This document shows positions 22,880-33,249 of a stretch of DNA of 64,000 nucleotides, in pieces. Within the stretch, counting starts at the first letter, position 1, and each line of letters opens with the position of its first letter. This DNA is from Nymphaea colorata (Eukaryota > Streptophyta > Magnoliopsida > Nymphaeales > Nymphaeaceae). The translations under genes were made by a program, and so were the position numbers. The notes under the pieces were generated by a model. The model was not told the origin of the DNA and did no database searches. It saw only the letters and a program-made list of their open reading frames with translations. The DNA is taken from assembly GCF_008831285.2 (NCBI RefSeq), contig NC_045143.1:15277151-15341150 (forward strand). The letters are read 5' to 3'.

Positions 22880-23239
22880 TACATCTCATTGCAATGTAGC
22901 TTCTTTGCTAACTCTTCTTTCTTTTCCTCACATATTGTGTAGTACCTGAACACTATAAGCTGTTTGTTGAGGCAAAGTTCCTAGTAATTTTATATCTCAG
23001 TCCACATTCAAATTCATTTGTTGATATGTATAGTATACTATAAAATATATACTACATACATGTATTGTATATATGTTATAGTATATCTATATATGTATAT
23101 TAACATATCACATACTATATAAGTATACACATATCACATGTATAATAGATATACGTATTATATTCCCTCATACATGTATATACCATTATGTATATCATTT
23201 GAAACAATATATGTATGTATGTACTATATTATATACATG

Positions 23240-23288
<49 letters not shown>

Positions 23289-24036
23289 CATGTATGCTAT
23301 GATGTAATACATTAATATGTATATATAAGATATAGTTTGTATAATATATAACAATAACATGTATGTTTATATGTTTTAATAATATGTAACATGTATATAC
23401 ATAATATGTATGTACATATATAGTATGCTATTAACATGCATAAAATATATATATACATATATGTATACATATATGCACATATGTTATAAATTATAATATA
23501 TGTATAAATATATATGTATTCAAATATATACATATACATGTTATAACATATAATATTATGTGTATATATATATATATATATATAATGTCTCATAGTTTTA
23601 AACAGCGAGGTTTTTCTCGGGTTTAATACGGTGAGCTTGAAAAAAATGAAAAAAATACGAGAAAAATGTGGTAAACTTTTACAAATTTTAAAAAATTAAA
23701 AATGGAAGAAAAATAAAATAATTAGGAAAGTAATAACACAAACATCAAAAGATAAGTAGATTTGCAATAAATAAAAATAAAAAACTGTTTGACATTAATA
23801 AAATGAAAAAACTGAAAAAAATGTGTTAAAAACGTGTTTTTTTTAACGTTTTTTAAAAAAATACGTTTTTAAAGTTTAAAACGGCAAATTAATTTATCGG
23901 GTTTTTTTTCGCATTTAAAAAAAAAACACTTTTTCTGTGACTATGATATATAGTATACACATATGCTATGAATATATACATATATGTTACACTTGTATAT
24001 ATTCATAGTATGTAACTATGTTATATAGTATGCATC
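22880..24036. other. AT-rich region with long TATATA/ATGTAT tracts
   Basis: From about 23025 to 23585 almost the whole sequence is made of TATATAC/ATGTATA words, including a perfect (TA)n at about 23246-23283. It is followed by an A/T-homopolymer-rich stretch. Frames here are tract artefacts, and I see no gene. Confidence 0.7.
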
Positions 24037-24065
24037 TATGTCACATGGGTGCGGGTGCGGCTAGA

Positions 24066-24104
<39 letters not shown>
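24022..24104. mobile_element. Fragment of CTATGTCACA family (left end) plus (TA)n
   Basis: ctatgtcacatgggtgcggg at about 24037, followed by tgcggctagagcatatata, matches the left end of member B. The element is cut off at the (TA)n tract, and 11 bp later the duplicated VPS51-like segment starts. The right end is missing. Confidence 0.7.
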
Positions 24105-24107
<3 letters not shown>

Positions 24108-24114
24108 GTTATTT

Positions 24115-25958
24115 GGAGCATCCAATGGAGCAATCATAATCTTCTCAGAAATTTCTTGAGCTTAGTTCCTGGGTGCAAAATAGAGGTAGTGTTTCCAATC
24201 GATAGTGGTCGTCAATTTTGTGTTATGTTTTAACAAGTTACAAAAGAATTCAGTCAATTTGATTGGTCCTTGATCTTGCACTTTGCATGTTCTGAAAAGA
24301 AGGGAGAAGAGTATTCATAAGTTTCAGTAGTATTTATTGGTAATATACATGTCGTAGAAGTAAAAGAATATAGTATTAAATTTTTGAGAAACTATTTTTG
24401 TAACCTAACTGGGAAAATTCAAGTTTCTTCTCTGAATGTATGAGTAGATGACATGCCATCATTGATTATCATATATTTTCCTGTTCCCAGCTGCAAGCTG
24501 CAGAAAGCGAAGTCAAGCAGATTTTAGTTCGCTGCTCAACGCCAAAGCATCATCGCTCTGACAGCACTGGTAGTGCAAATTCCTCTCGCGGTAACCCTCT
24601 TCGGGACGAAAAAATTAGCATACACAGCAAGTTCGAAGCCAACTGCTTGAAAGTCATCTTGCTAAGATTTTAAAGCAAAAAATGGAGATCTTCACAAAAA
24701 TTGAGTTTACGCAGGTAATATGTAACTGATTTCTGGATATGTTATTGAATATAGGCATGTCCATGTAAAAAATATAAATGTTTCTGCTCCTTGTTTACAG
24801 GAGTCTGTGATCTCAACCATTGTGAAACTCTGCTTGAAAAGCTTTGTACAGTTTGGGAGACTCCAGACTTTTAACCACAGTGGATTTCAGCAAATCTAGT
24901 TGGACATGCAGTTCCTTTGAGCGCCTCTTAAAGAAATTGCCGATGATGATGCAGCTATTGATTTCCTACTTGATGAGGTACTTTATTGAAATTTCAAGCT
25001 TCACAAACTATAAGCTTAAAATCCACCTAAGCAGCGCTTCTGGCAAGGGTACATAGCGTACTGGTTTAGAGGTTGGCCATTGCATTCATAAAAAGATAAA
25101 TACATTTTCCCAGTATGCTGCAACTGTTATCATTGTTTCATGTTGGAGTTCTGCCTTTTAGCAACATCCTAGAATTAACAGGAAGATGAAGGTGATTTTG
25201 AGGGAAAGCATTCACTATACCATAGATGCCAACAGCTGGCTGCTAGCAGTTATGTTTTGCAGCTAAAGCCTAAAACTATTGAATAAATGATTTCCCTTCT
25301 GAAAATAAGATGAATACATTGCCCTATGTGGACTCCCGAGGTGTTAGATTTATCTACTTTAGTTCTCATGGAAATGGTATGGTACAATATAAAAAAAAGA
25401 CAGGTGTCGTGTCACGGAAATTAGTTCTATTTAGATGTTAGATACATTTTGATGAGAACCTTTTAGTTTTGTTATTTTGACTTGATTTTGAATGAAATCT
25501 CTATCCCTAGGTGATTGTTGGTGTGCATCCTTTGGATGGTTGGCTGAAAGCCTGAATCAGTTATGAATGTTTGTCGTGCTATGTTTGTCAACAACTTTCT
25601 TGTTTCAAATTTGCAGGTCTGTGTGGCAGCTGCAGAACGTTGTCTTATTCAATTCCTCTAGAGCCAGCTATTTTGGAGAAACTGATCCAGGCAAAATTGC
25701 CCAAGAGTTGATCAATGGAGCTGATGGTTTGAAAAATATCCGATGCATTATTCTGTGGGCCAACAGGTGGTCATTCGCACACTGGCCTGTGCATGCTTCA
25801 CTGTCACCACTTTTTTCTGTATTTCCCAAGATCATGGGTACGGAATTTTGGGGATAGAAGTCTTCCACAAAAATTTTAGACATTTTCTAAGTTTTCCTTT
25901 TACTTAACGTAAATCATGCCTTGCTATATGCAGCTTGTGTGGGCCACTGTCAGAGGAG
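24115..25958 (+). repeat. Direct duplication, copy 2 (~1.84 kb)
   Basis: The second copy of 14463-16311. It begins 11 bp after the (TA)n tract of a truncated TIR element and ends where copy 1 diverges (after cagaggag). VPS51-like exons 1-2 are not included. Confidence 0.95.
24491..25711 (+). pseudogene. VPS51/UNHINGED-like pseudogene, copy 2
   Basis: Copies of VPS51-like exons 3-5 only: 24491-24714, 24801-24977 and 25617-25711. It carries the same exon 3 frameshift and the same two stops in exon 4 as copy 1, so those lesions predate the duplication. It also has a private 1-nt deletion in exon 5 (CGTTGTCTTATTC against CGTTGTCTTGATTC in copy 1), which adds another frameshift. It cannot encode a protein. 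Confidence 0.8.
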
Positions 25959-27660
25959 TTTGGCAGTTCGTTTGCGTTCTCTTGGGTAATGCGGCACTTT
26001 AAACTGAGCTCTTTCCATCACATGCTCATGGTCTTACCGTGCGCAGACCTTGCAGGCAGGTTCTTCTAGAAATTCATGAATAAAATGTAACTGCCACGTT
26101 GTGTTGGGACAGTCCCAACTTTCTTCTCAAAATTGAATTGAGAAGGCTTTTGTTGCTTAAAGGGAGATACTGCTCAAGGATCTGTTGTAAGTAATACCTT
26201 ACTCTGGTTGACTTTTCATATATACTTGTATAGTGCACGCAGCGCTGGTTGGTTGTTCCCGGTTTATATAGTTACCGGCCTAGGTTTTTGACATTGTACA
26301 TTCGGGTTATGGAGCTTGTTAGAAACTTCCAAGGCAGTTCAGCACTATCTTTCTGTGGTGAGTACATGGCATTTTCTTTCTTTCTTTGTATAAACAAGCT
26401 ATGGTAGCAGATCCGACCAAATGGCAGTGGCATATTGAATTTCTTCAGATTGAAGTTCTCAAGTCCAGCCCCGGTTGGTGATTGAAACTCTTGTTGACAA
26501 AAGGTATGTTATTTTTGTCAATCTACATAATTTCAGTTGCTTTCTCAAAAACATTGCCGTCCAGGCTGTGCTTGCAATTGAACAGTTGGAGTGAGAATAG
26601 TGCGTTTAGAAGATGGCAGCTGCTAATTTGTGTTTGCCCAGTGTGTGGCAGTAAAGATCTCACTTTGTGGTGATACGTTCTCTTTTCATTTTTAAAATCT
26701 ACACAAATACCCCCTTAATTAAGGATGGGCAGTGGGCTTACGATTTGACATTGGAGCTGGCCCAAAATTTTTTATTTCAACTCCATCAACATAAGCAGTA
26801 CATGCATGAGTACATGCATGAACAGTGTGTGGACATGATACTCCCTTTTTCCTAGTGGACCGCCGACGTGATGCAAGCCTTATTTAGCCCTGCTTTTAGG
26901 ATTCCATGGTGACGTTCGGCCAGGGGGCAGTAGGACTGCCTTGCAGCCATGGTTGGTGCGGTGGTCGAGCTCACGAAAGTGGCGACTTTGGTTGGCCATG
27001 CTTTTGATTGTTGGAAGATTTTTAACTATAAGTTGTCGGCTCAAGTTTCAGCATGATGCAAGTACAAAAAGGGAGATATGACACTTGAAAGCCGTAGAAC
27101 AGAAACAGACGTAGGAGCCAATTCTATCTGATGCACAATCAACCAAATTTAAAAAAATTGTAACTCCTTTGTCTGCTGGTTGAGTCATGTAATATGTTGT
27201 TGTTGGGAAGATAATTTCAAGACCTTTTCAATGAGTATAGGCATGCAAGGATCCTACACCGTTATAGGACGATTTGCTGGAAAAGCCACAGATGAGGACA
27301 GTTGCCACATGAATCGATGGTAACTCTCTCGTTCCGACTCTGATTGAGGCATGTAATATCTTGTTGGAAAGCTAACTTCAAGAGTTTTTGACGGATATGG
27401 ATCGCAAAGGTTTGTCGTCGTTTGGTGTGGTTGATTTGTTGGGAAAATGATTAATGTGTTTCTGCATAATAGGATGTATAGGTCTTCCGATCGGCTGGAT
27501 TTTGTGTTGATGGAGTAGATCAGGGCCTACGATTCCTTAAAAGAGATCTACGTTTAGGGTAGAGTTTTCGATAGAGTTCTTGCTTGCTGGGGAGCTCCAC
27601 ATCAAGGGTGAAGCTGCAATGCATGGACCTTGCAGGATGGTCGTGGAATGTTGTCGCACA
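25959..27660. other. No gene recognised
   Basis: Two weakly exon-like stretches occur near 26440-26505 (ending LVIETLVDK before GTATG) and near 26538-26595 (after TTTCAG, reading NIAVQAVLAIEQLE). They could be one decayed gene, but I cannot name it. The rest shows no pattern. Confidence 0.35.
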
Positions 27661-28151
27661 GTTTGGGATTGAGGACAGAGGAAAGAGGGTGGTGGTACTC
27701 AAATAATTTGTTCGTACTTTTTAAAGAACTTGCTATAGATTCAAATACTCTTGTATATGAATTATCATTTTCTTTTAGGTGTTTACCTAAAGAGATCATT
27801 AAATCGATTATTGTGTTAAGATGAGATTTGTTACTATGAAACTCATGTTGGTAAGTATTTCCAAAATAACATTTGTGAGAAATGTTAGATTGGTTATGTA
27901 AATACTCGAATTTATTCATTACTATTAACCTTGGATGAGGTCACCATATCTTGGTGTCTCTTACCATTTCTCTATTATGAATGCAGTTTGTAATTTGGAT
28001 TTTATTAGGCTTAGTAAGACTATAACCTTTTGTACTTTCTAAATCATACAAACATATTTTGCATGTCCTAGTATCTGCATATGATCCATACAAATCAAAT
28101 CCTGGATATTCTAAGTCTTTCTCCTTTTTGGATTGGAAATCCTTTTGTTTG
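27660..28151 (-). pseudogene. Pararetroviral ORF remnant downstream of dUTPase region
   Basis: Continuing in the minus direction from the dUTPase-like region, the sequence still has protein-like composition. It includes a Cys/His-containing stretch (CKICLYDLESTKG) and, further on, a charged helical stretch (LGKHLKENDNSYTRVFES). Stop codons interrupt it, including one near 27937 just upstream of an open stretch. I do not recognise the domain. Its position suggests it belonged to the same viral ORF. Confidence 0.4.
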
Positions 28152-28588
28152 TCAGATTGTGGTGTTAAATTTTTCTACTTCTCTAATTGTTGAAGTATTT
28201 ATTTTATGTAGGATTAGCTGAGCAATCCTATCCCTTTTTCTAATAAAGAAATCTTTATCAGAATGATTAAAGAGGAGAATTTTTACTTTACCTCTGTAGT
28301 CTGCATCAATTATTCCTACTCCTACTAAGATTGAGTAATTAAATGCAAGACCGCTTCGAGATGCAATTTGTCCATTGGAACTGCTATGGTCAGAACCTTA
28401 CTAACAAGAGCAGTTTTTCCTCTTGCAGGGACAACTGTGTTATGGCTACTTTCTAAATCACAACGGGCTGCTCTGTTCATCAGCCTAGTTGACAGAGATA
28501 CAGTTGGATCAAGACGCTGGATCCTAAGATAGTTATATTTTTTCTTTTTATTGAAAAAGCAAAAAAATTTTTGAAAGAAATTTTCCAT
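28152..28588 (-). pseudogene. dUTPase-like domain of endogenous pararetrovirus
   Basis: The trimeric dUTPase motifs appear in order: AARCDLESSHNTVVPARGK (motif 1 region), ASRSGLAF (motif 2), a GIIDADYRGK stretch (motif 3) and RIAQLIL (motif 4). They do not share one frame: a frameshift falls near 28371-28385, between motifs 1 and 2, and a TGA closes the frame at 28154-28152. dUTPase removes dUTP before reverse transcription. The domain is known from some retroelements and a few plant pararetroviruses. The ORF start (28588) lies just downstream of the primer-binding site in the same orientation. The domain call is firm; the viral origin comes from the neighbouring movement-protein-like ORF. 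Confidence 0.7.
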
Positions 28589-28640
28589 ACTTAAATGAAG
28601 GATTTTAAATCAGAAGTTTAAGTATAAAACCTTAAACTTG

Positions 28641-28652
28641 GCTCTGATACCA
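28641..28652 (-). promoter_or_regulatory. tRNA-Met primer-binding site
   Basis: On the minus strand the 12 bases TGGTATCAGAGC match the initiator tRNA-Met primer-binding site used by Caulimoviridae and many plant LTR retrotransposons. It lies between the movement-protein-like ORF and the dUTPase ORF, in the same orientation as both. Confidence 0.8.
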
Positions 28653-28731
28653 AAAATGACGATTGGACGGGTCACCAAATCCATGGTAGGATTTAATGCT
28701 ATTGGTGCATCGCATTTATGGTCAGACACCA

Positions 28732-29289
28732 TCAAAACGAGGTTGATCTTCTAGCAAGAAGGTTTTCTTCTCTTCGAGATCTGATTTCTTCTTGAAGAGA
28801 TTGTTCATCATCTTCAAGAGGCTCATGTCTTGGTTCATAGGATGCGAACCTAATAAATTCCTGGCCTTCACTATTTTCATAATGAAGAGCTCCCTTAAGA
28901 AGACTGGTAGAGGATTCATCCTCTATAAATTTTCCTATTTCCCATTCTGATCCTACAAGTTCTTCTGAATTGTAGGACTTGGGTTTGATGAATTTAATAC
29001 CTTGTGATGCTACTGCATCAACAATACCATCAACGTTCAAGTTATATTTAATCTGACCATTATTACTTAATCTTCCTACGATGGTGACAAAGACTAGAAG
29101 GTTGTCTCCTTCAATCATATCTTCATATCCTCGTGTCTGGATTCCCACACAAAGATATTTTTGAAAGTCTTGAATACTCATATAGGTATTAGGAACTAAA
29201 TATATAATCTCAGCTCCCTGGTTGAGATCGATTTCCATTGCTCCTAAATTTGCTTTAGCAGCTTTGTTGAAGTGTTTGTCAAGAATCAT
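28732..29289 (-). pseudogene. Caulimovirid movement-protein-like ORF (endogenous)
   Basis: An open frame of 185 codons. The middle (about residues 45-115) has the beta-rich pattern of the 30K movement protein superfamily: a VGIQTRGYE stretch, LLVFVTIVGRLSN, then VDGIVDAVASQGIKF and a conserved SEW. The C-terminus is Glu/Arg-rich and ends about 80 nt before the primer-binding site. The 30K family enlarges plasmodesmata for cell-to-cell movement. At 185 codons the frame is shorter than most full-length caulimovirid movement proteins, so the N-terminus is probably missing. No capsid, protease or reverse transcriptase region was found, so this is a partial, non-viral-competent remnant. Confidence 0.6.
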
Positions 29290-29369
29290 GACAAAACACT
29301 TTCATTCGATTAAACCTATATGAATTAGGTTATAACCCCTCTCTCTCAACCTACGAGCTCCTTTCAGAC

Positions 29370-30285
29370 TTAATAGGTTAATAGTGTTAGAGTATTATAT
29401 ACTAATATATAGTGTTATATACTCTTTGTTAAAGTATTAGACAGTAATATAGTGTTATAGTTTTATATAGTATCATAGTGTTATATATTGTTATAGTGTT
29501 ATATAGTATTATATACTGTAATAGTGTTATATAGTGTTACAGTGTTATATATTGTTATAGTGTTATATAATCTTATAGTGTTATATTGGGTTATAATGTT
29601 ATAGTGTCATAGTGTATCATATATGTTTTCATAGTATTATATAGTATTATATACTGTAATAGTATTATATAGTGTAATAGTGTTGTTATATAGTGTTATA
29701 TAGTGTTACAGTGTTATATAATCTTATAGTGTTATAGCATTATAAAGTGTTATACAGTGTTATAATACTATAGTACTATATAACACTCCGATACAATAAC
29801 ACTATAACACTATAAAACCACATAACGTTATATCATTATAACACTATAACATAACCCACTATAACATTATAACATTAAATAACATTATAACACTATATAA
29901 CACTATATAACACTATAACACTATATAACATTATAATACTATATAACTCTATAATACTATTAATACTATATAATACTATATAACACAATATAATGTTATA
30001 ACACTGTGTAACACTATATAATACTATAACTCCATATGACACTTCATAAAAGTATTTAGCGCAGTATGACACTACATAACATAACACCATATAACACTTT
30101 GTAACGCCATAAGACACTGTATAGCACTATAATGCTATAACATTATATAACACTATATATCACTATAATGATATAATGTTATATAACACTATATAGGACT
30201 ATGACACTATAACAATATGTAACATTATATAGCACTATAACACTACAACACTATAACAATATATAACACAATAACACTACGACAT
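29370..30285. repeat. Near-palindromic ATAGTGTTAT array (~0.9 kb)
   Basis: The first part (about 29380-29770) consists of irregular copies of atagtgttata. The second part (about 29770-30285) consists of its complement, tataacactat. The two halves are thus inverted relative to each other and could form a very long hairpin. Unit length varies around 10 and 15 bp. The 74-codon frame at 29893-30117 is a product of the repeat. Confidence 0.9.
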
Positions 30286-30775
30286 TTCTGTTACTTTCGG
30301 GTCATGACTGTTTCTTTATCATGACACACTAATGGAGTTTTTTTAGTTTTCATAAATCTTACGGGAAGACTACCATATATATCCTGATATGGCTGCATAC
30401 CACAGCATTTCTGTGGCTCTCGGGCAAGCTGGTCTGATAAAAGAGTTACTGCATGTAATTGATTGCATGAGGAAACGACCTTCAAAATTATTACAAAAAA
30501 TGCACTGGATCCGTTGTTTGGAACCTGATGTGGTGGTCTACAACTCAGTAAGTATTAGTGATGTTTATTGTCTGGATAGGCCGTAAACTCATAATCCAAG
30601 AATGAGGTAGGTGCAACGCCAGCAAACCTGATGAGTACTTACGGCCTAAGGGCATCACTATTTACTTGGTGTGGGTTAGTTTTGGCATTTGTAGTGCCTT
30701 TTTAAGCTGGCATCTGCCTGGATTTACCCAACCAAATTCATCTTAGGTTCGAGCAGCTGAGTGGATAGGCCTTTA
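30286..30775 (+). repeat. Inverted duplication, plus arm
   Basis: It matches the reverse complement of 32633-33149 with scattered substitutions and small indels, from ttctgttactttcggg to ggttcgagcagctgagtggataggc. It carries one PPR exon with flanking intron sequence. The arm starts exactly where the AT palindrome ends. Confidence 0.95.
30365..30547 (+). pseudogene. Isolated PPR exon in the plus arm
   Basis: A 183-bp exon copy, open for 61 residues (DMAAYHSISVALGQAGLIK, then LLQKMHWIRCLEPDVVVYNS), and followed by an intact GTAAGT donor. The acceptor that reads CTTACAG in the minus-arm copy reads CTTACGG here, so the AG is lost. The flanking exons are absent. It cannot be spliced as in the parent gene. 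Confidence 0.8.
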
Positions 30776-30839
30776 TGAAGATGAGAGCAATATTGTTGTG
30801 ATGCATATGTACTTCATGAGATGTATTTTTGATAGGCAC

Positions 30840-31915
30840 TCAAAAAAGGACGCGATAGGGACTCAAAAAGGACGCGATAGGCACTCAAAAAATATAACAG
30901 CAACAACGACACCGCATAGACTGGTTTTATGATAAAAAGGTGTTTACTAACAGGTGATTAGCGGATAGACAAAACAAATTGTGATAACACAATTGTAGGA
31001 TTGTATACACAAATAAAATCATGTTTTGAAGGACACGATAAGCAATTAGAAAAATTAAATGCAAGTATATGGACTAGTTTCATAGTAAAAAAGTGTTTAT
31101 AGGAGGCGATAAACAATCAAACAAAACATATTACAATAACACAACTACAGTTTTATGATGCACTCAAATTAGATCATGTTTACAAGGATGCGATAAGCAC
31201 TTAGAAAAATTAAATGCGATTACAAAACTGTATGGACTGGTTTTATGATAGAAAGATATTTACTAAAAAGTAATAAGCAATAGGACAAAACAAATTACGA
31301 TAATGCAATAGGAGGATTTGTTTTATGATACACTCTAATAAAATCATGTTTACAAGAACGTGATAAGCAGTCGAAAAAAGATGAACTGAAACAACAACAT
31401 TATATAGACTGCAAGATTCATTTTAGTATAAGTTGTCGGACAAAAAAGATTATGATAATGCAACTATTGGATTTGTTTTATTCTACACTCAAATAAGAAA
31501 ATGTTTAAAAGGAAACACGATAAGCACTCTAAAAAATTAAATGTGACAATGACATTGCATGGACTAGTTATACAATAAAAAGGTATTTGCTAAGAGGTGA
31601 TAAACAGTTAGACAAAATAGGTTACGATAATGCAACAATAGGATTTGTTTAACCAGACACTCAAAAAATTTAAATGCAACAATAATGAGACTATATGAAC
31701 TGGTTTTACTATAAAAAGGCATTTACTACAAAGCGATAAGTAGTCAAACAAATAATGCAACTACAAGATTTGTTTTATGATACATTCAAGTAAAATTATT
31801 TTTACATGGACATGATAAGCACTAAAAAAAAATTAAATTTGATAACGACATTGTATAAACTTTTTTTATGATAAAAAGCAGAAGGCAATAAGTAGTTGGA
31901 CAAAACAGATGATGA
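30840..31915. repeat. Degenerate ~155-170-bp tandem satellite, about seven units
   Basis: The phrase gataagca recurs at 31037, 31192, 31362, 31519 and (gataagcac) 31813. The gap before the last is two units, one of them having lost this phrase. Each unit has the order: aggatttgttttatgatacactcaa, then aaatcatgtttacaagga, gataagcac, aaaaattaaatgc, a ggactggtttta-like motif, and ggacaaaacaaattacgataatgcaa. Units are strongly diverged, so the array is old. A shorter repeat (ggacgcgataggcactcaaaa) starts it near 30848-30890. It fills most of the spacer between the inverted PPR arms. Confidence 0.85.
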
Positions 31916-32491
31916 TGTTAATTGAAGAAAAAAAAAAGGAAAGCAAGCTGTCAAGTCTATAATTTCATGTTGGATTGATTTTGTTTAGCAAATGGCTCAA
32001 CGTCCACTCACAAGGTCAATGTTCGACTGCTTTAATTTGAATATATGTGGAGAAGGCCCTTCTTTTAGAGTCATGCTAGGTTCACTTAGATTTGGACTAG
32101 ATTATGCCAACATGGACCCACCACATTGATAACTTGCCTGTATCTTAGCCGAGTGAATGTCGGATAGATATACATCTTGTTAGCTAGTCATCATACAAAA
32201 TTACTAGCTATTAGGCATCATTATCCATTGGGATAGTTCAATAACCATTAAACTACATGCAAGACCATCTATGGCCAATTACTACAAATATAACAAGAAA
32301 AAAAAAAGGCAAAACTCCAGTAATCACTGTCCCTTCTTAGTGATTATCAATGTCTGAACCTTTTCCCCCTCGAATTCTAAGTTGCTTCATTATCATTCCA
32401 TCCCCAACCACCTTGTGCTTCCTTTGTAAAGAACGTCCAATAGTCCAACTATACAAACTTACTGTTCAAAAACAAGCTATGAGAATATTAC
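31916..32491. other. No gene recognised
   Basis: Unassigned sequence between the satellite and the minus-strand PPR exons. The next PPR exon expected on the minus strand below 32492 was not found. Confidence 0.5.
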
Positions 32492-33243
32492 CTCCATTGC
32501 AAGGCCATAAGTTGCTGAAGAAGGTTTTAGGCCATTATGCTTGAGCTTTTCAAGCACCCACAGTGCTCCTTTCCACTGCTTATGAGTGGCACAAGCATTT
32601 CACACCTAGAAATAAAAAATGAAAACAATAGGTTAAATGCCTATCCACTCAGCTGCTCGAACCTAAGATGAATTTGGTTGGTCTTTCAGCCACTGTCGAG
32701 TAAATCCAAGCAGATGCCAGCTTAAAAAGGCACTACAAATGCCAAAACTAACCCATGACCCAACACCATGTAAATAGTGATGCCCTTAGGCCTTAAGTAC
32801 TCATCAGGTTTGCTGGCGTTGCACCTACCTCATTCTTGGATTATGAGTTTACAGCCTATCCAGACAATAAACATCACTAATACTTACTGAGTTGTAGACC
32901 ACCACATCAGGTTCCAAACAACGAATCCAGTGCATTTTTTGTAATAATTTTGAAGGTCGTTTCCTCATGCAATCAATTACATGCAGTAACTCTTTTATCA
33001 GACCAGCTTGCCCTTGAGTCACAGAAATGCTGTGGTATGCAGCCATATCAGGATATATATGGTAGTCTTCCTGTAAGATTTATGAAAACTAAAAAAACTC
33101 CATTAGTGTATCACGATAAAGAAACAGTCATGACCCGAAAGTAATAGAAAGAACGCAGTACCCGCATTGCTTTAAAAATGTTCAAAGCTTCTACATGTCG
33201 CCTTGCTTTTCCAAGGATTGCCAAGAGTTTTGTGTATACATAT
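32492..33243 (-). pseudogene. PPR pseudogene, three exons (At1g30610/DG1-like)
   Basis: Exons: 33243-33162 (YVYTKLLAILGKARRHVEA), 33070-32888 (YPDMAAYHSISVTQGQAGLI through CLEPDVVVYNS) and 32605-32492 (ACATHKQWKGALWVLEKLK through ATYGLAME). All junctions are GT-AG and in phase. The order of motifs, including the LEPDVVVYN stretch and the following NAC.HKQWK stretch, is that of the plant PPR proteins related to At1g30610 and DELAYED GREENING 1, which act in plastid RNA metabolism. The second codon of the third exon is TGA where the family has Leu, a premature stop in a conserved helix. Upstream PPR exons are missing unless the paired exon-like blocks at 34.3-34.6 kb belong to it. This arm is more complete than the plus arm. 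Confidence 0.7.
32633..33149 (-). repeat. Inverted duplication, minus arm
   Basis: Partner of 30286-30775. It is slightly longer because of small indels, for example around 32680-32710. The minus-strand PPR exons extend beyond it on both sides (33162-33243 and 32492-32605), so this locus is the likely source of the copy. Confidence 0.9.
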
Positions 33244-33249
33244 CTGCCA

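Noticed and set aside
23312-23593. 93-codon Tyr/Ile-rich frame
   Set aside because: Translation of TATATA/ATGTAT tracts. The same applies to similar frames near 4.3, 13.5, 24.0, 29.9 and 56.0 kb.
30840-31915. CRISPR-like spaced repeats
   Set aside because: This is plant nuclear DNA. The units are long, diverged and contiguous, with no short conserved repeat and unique spacers.
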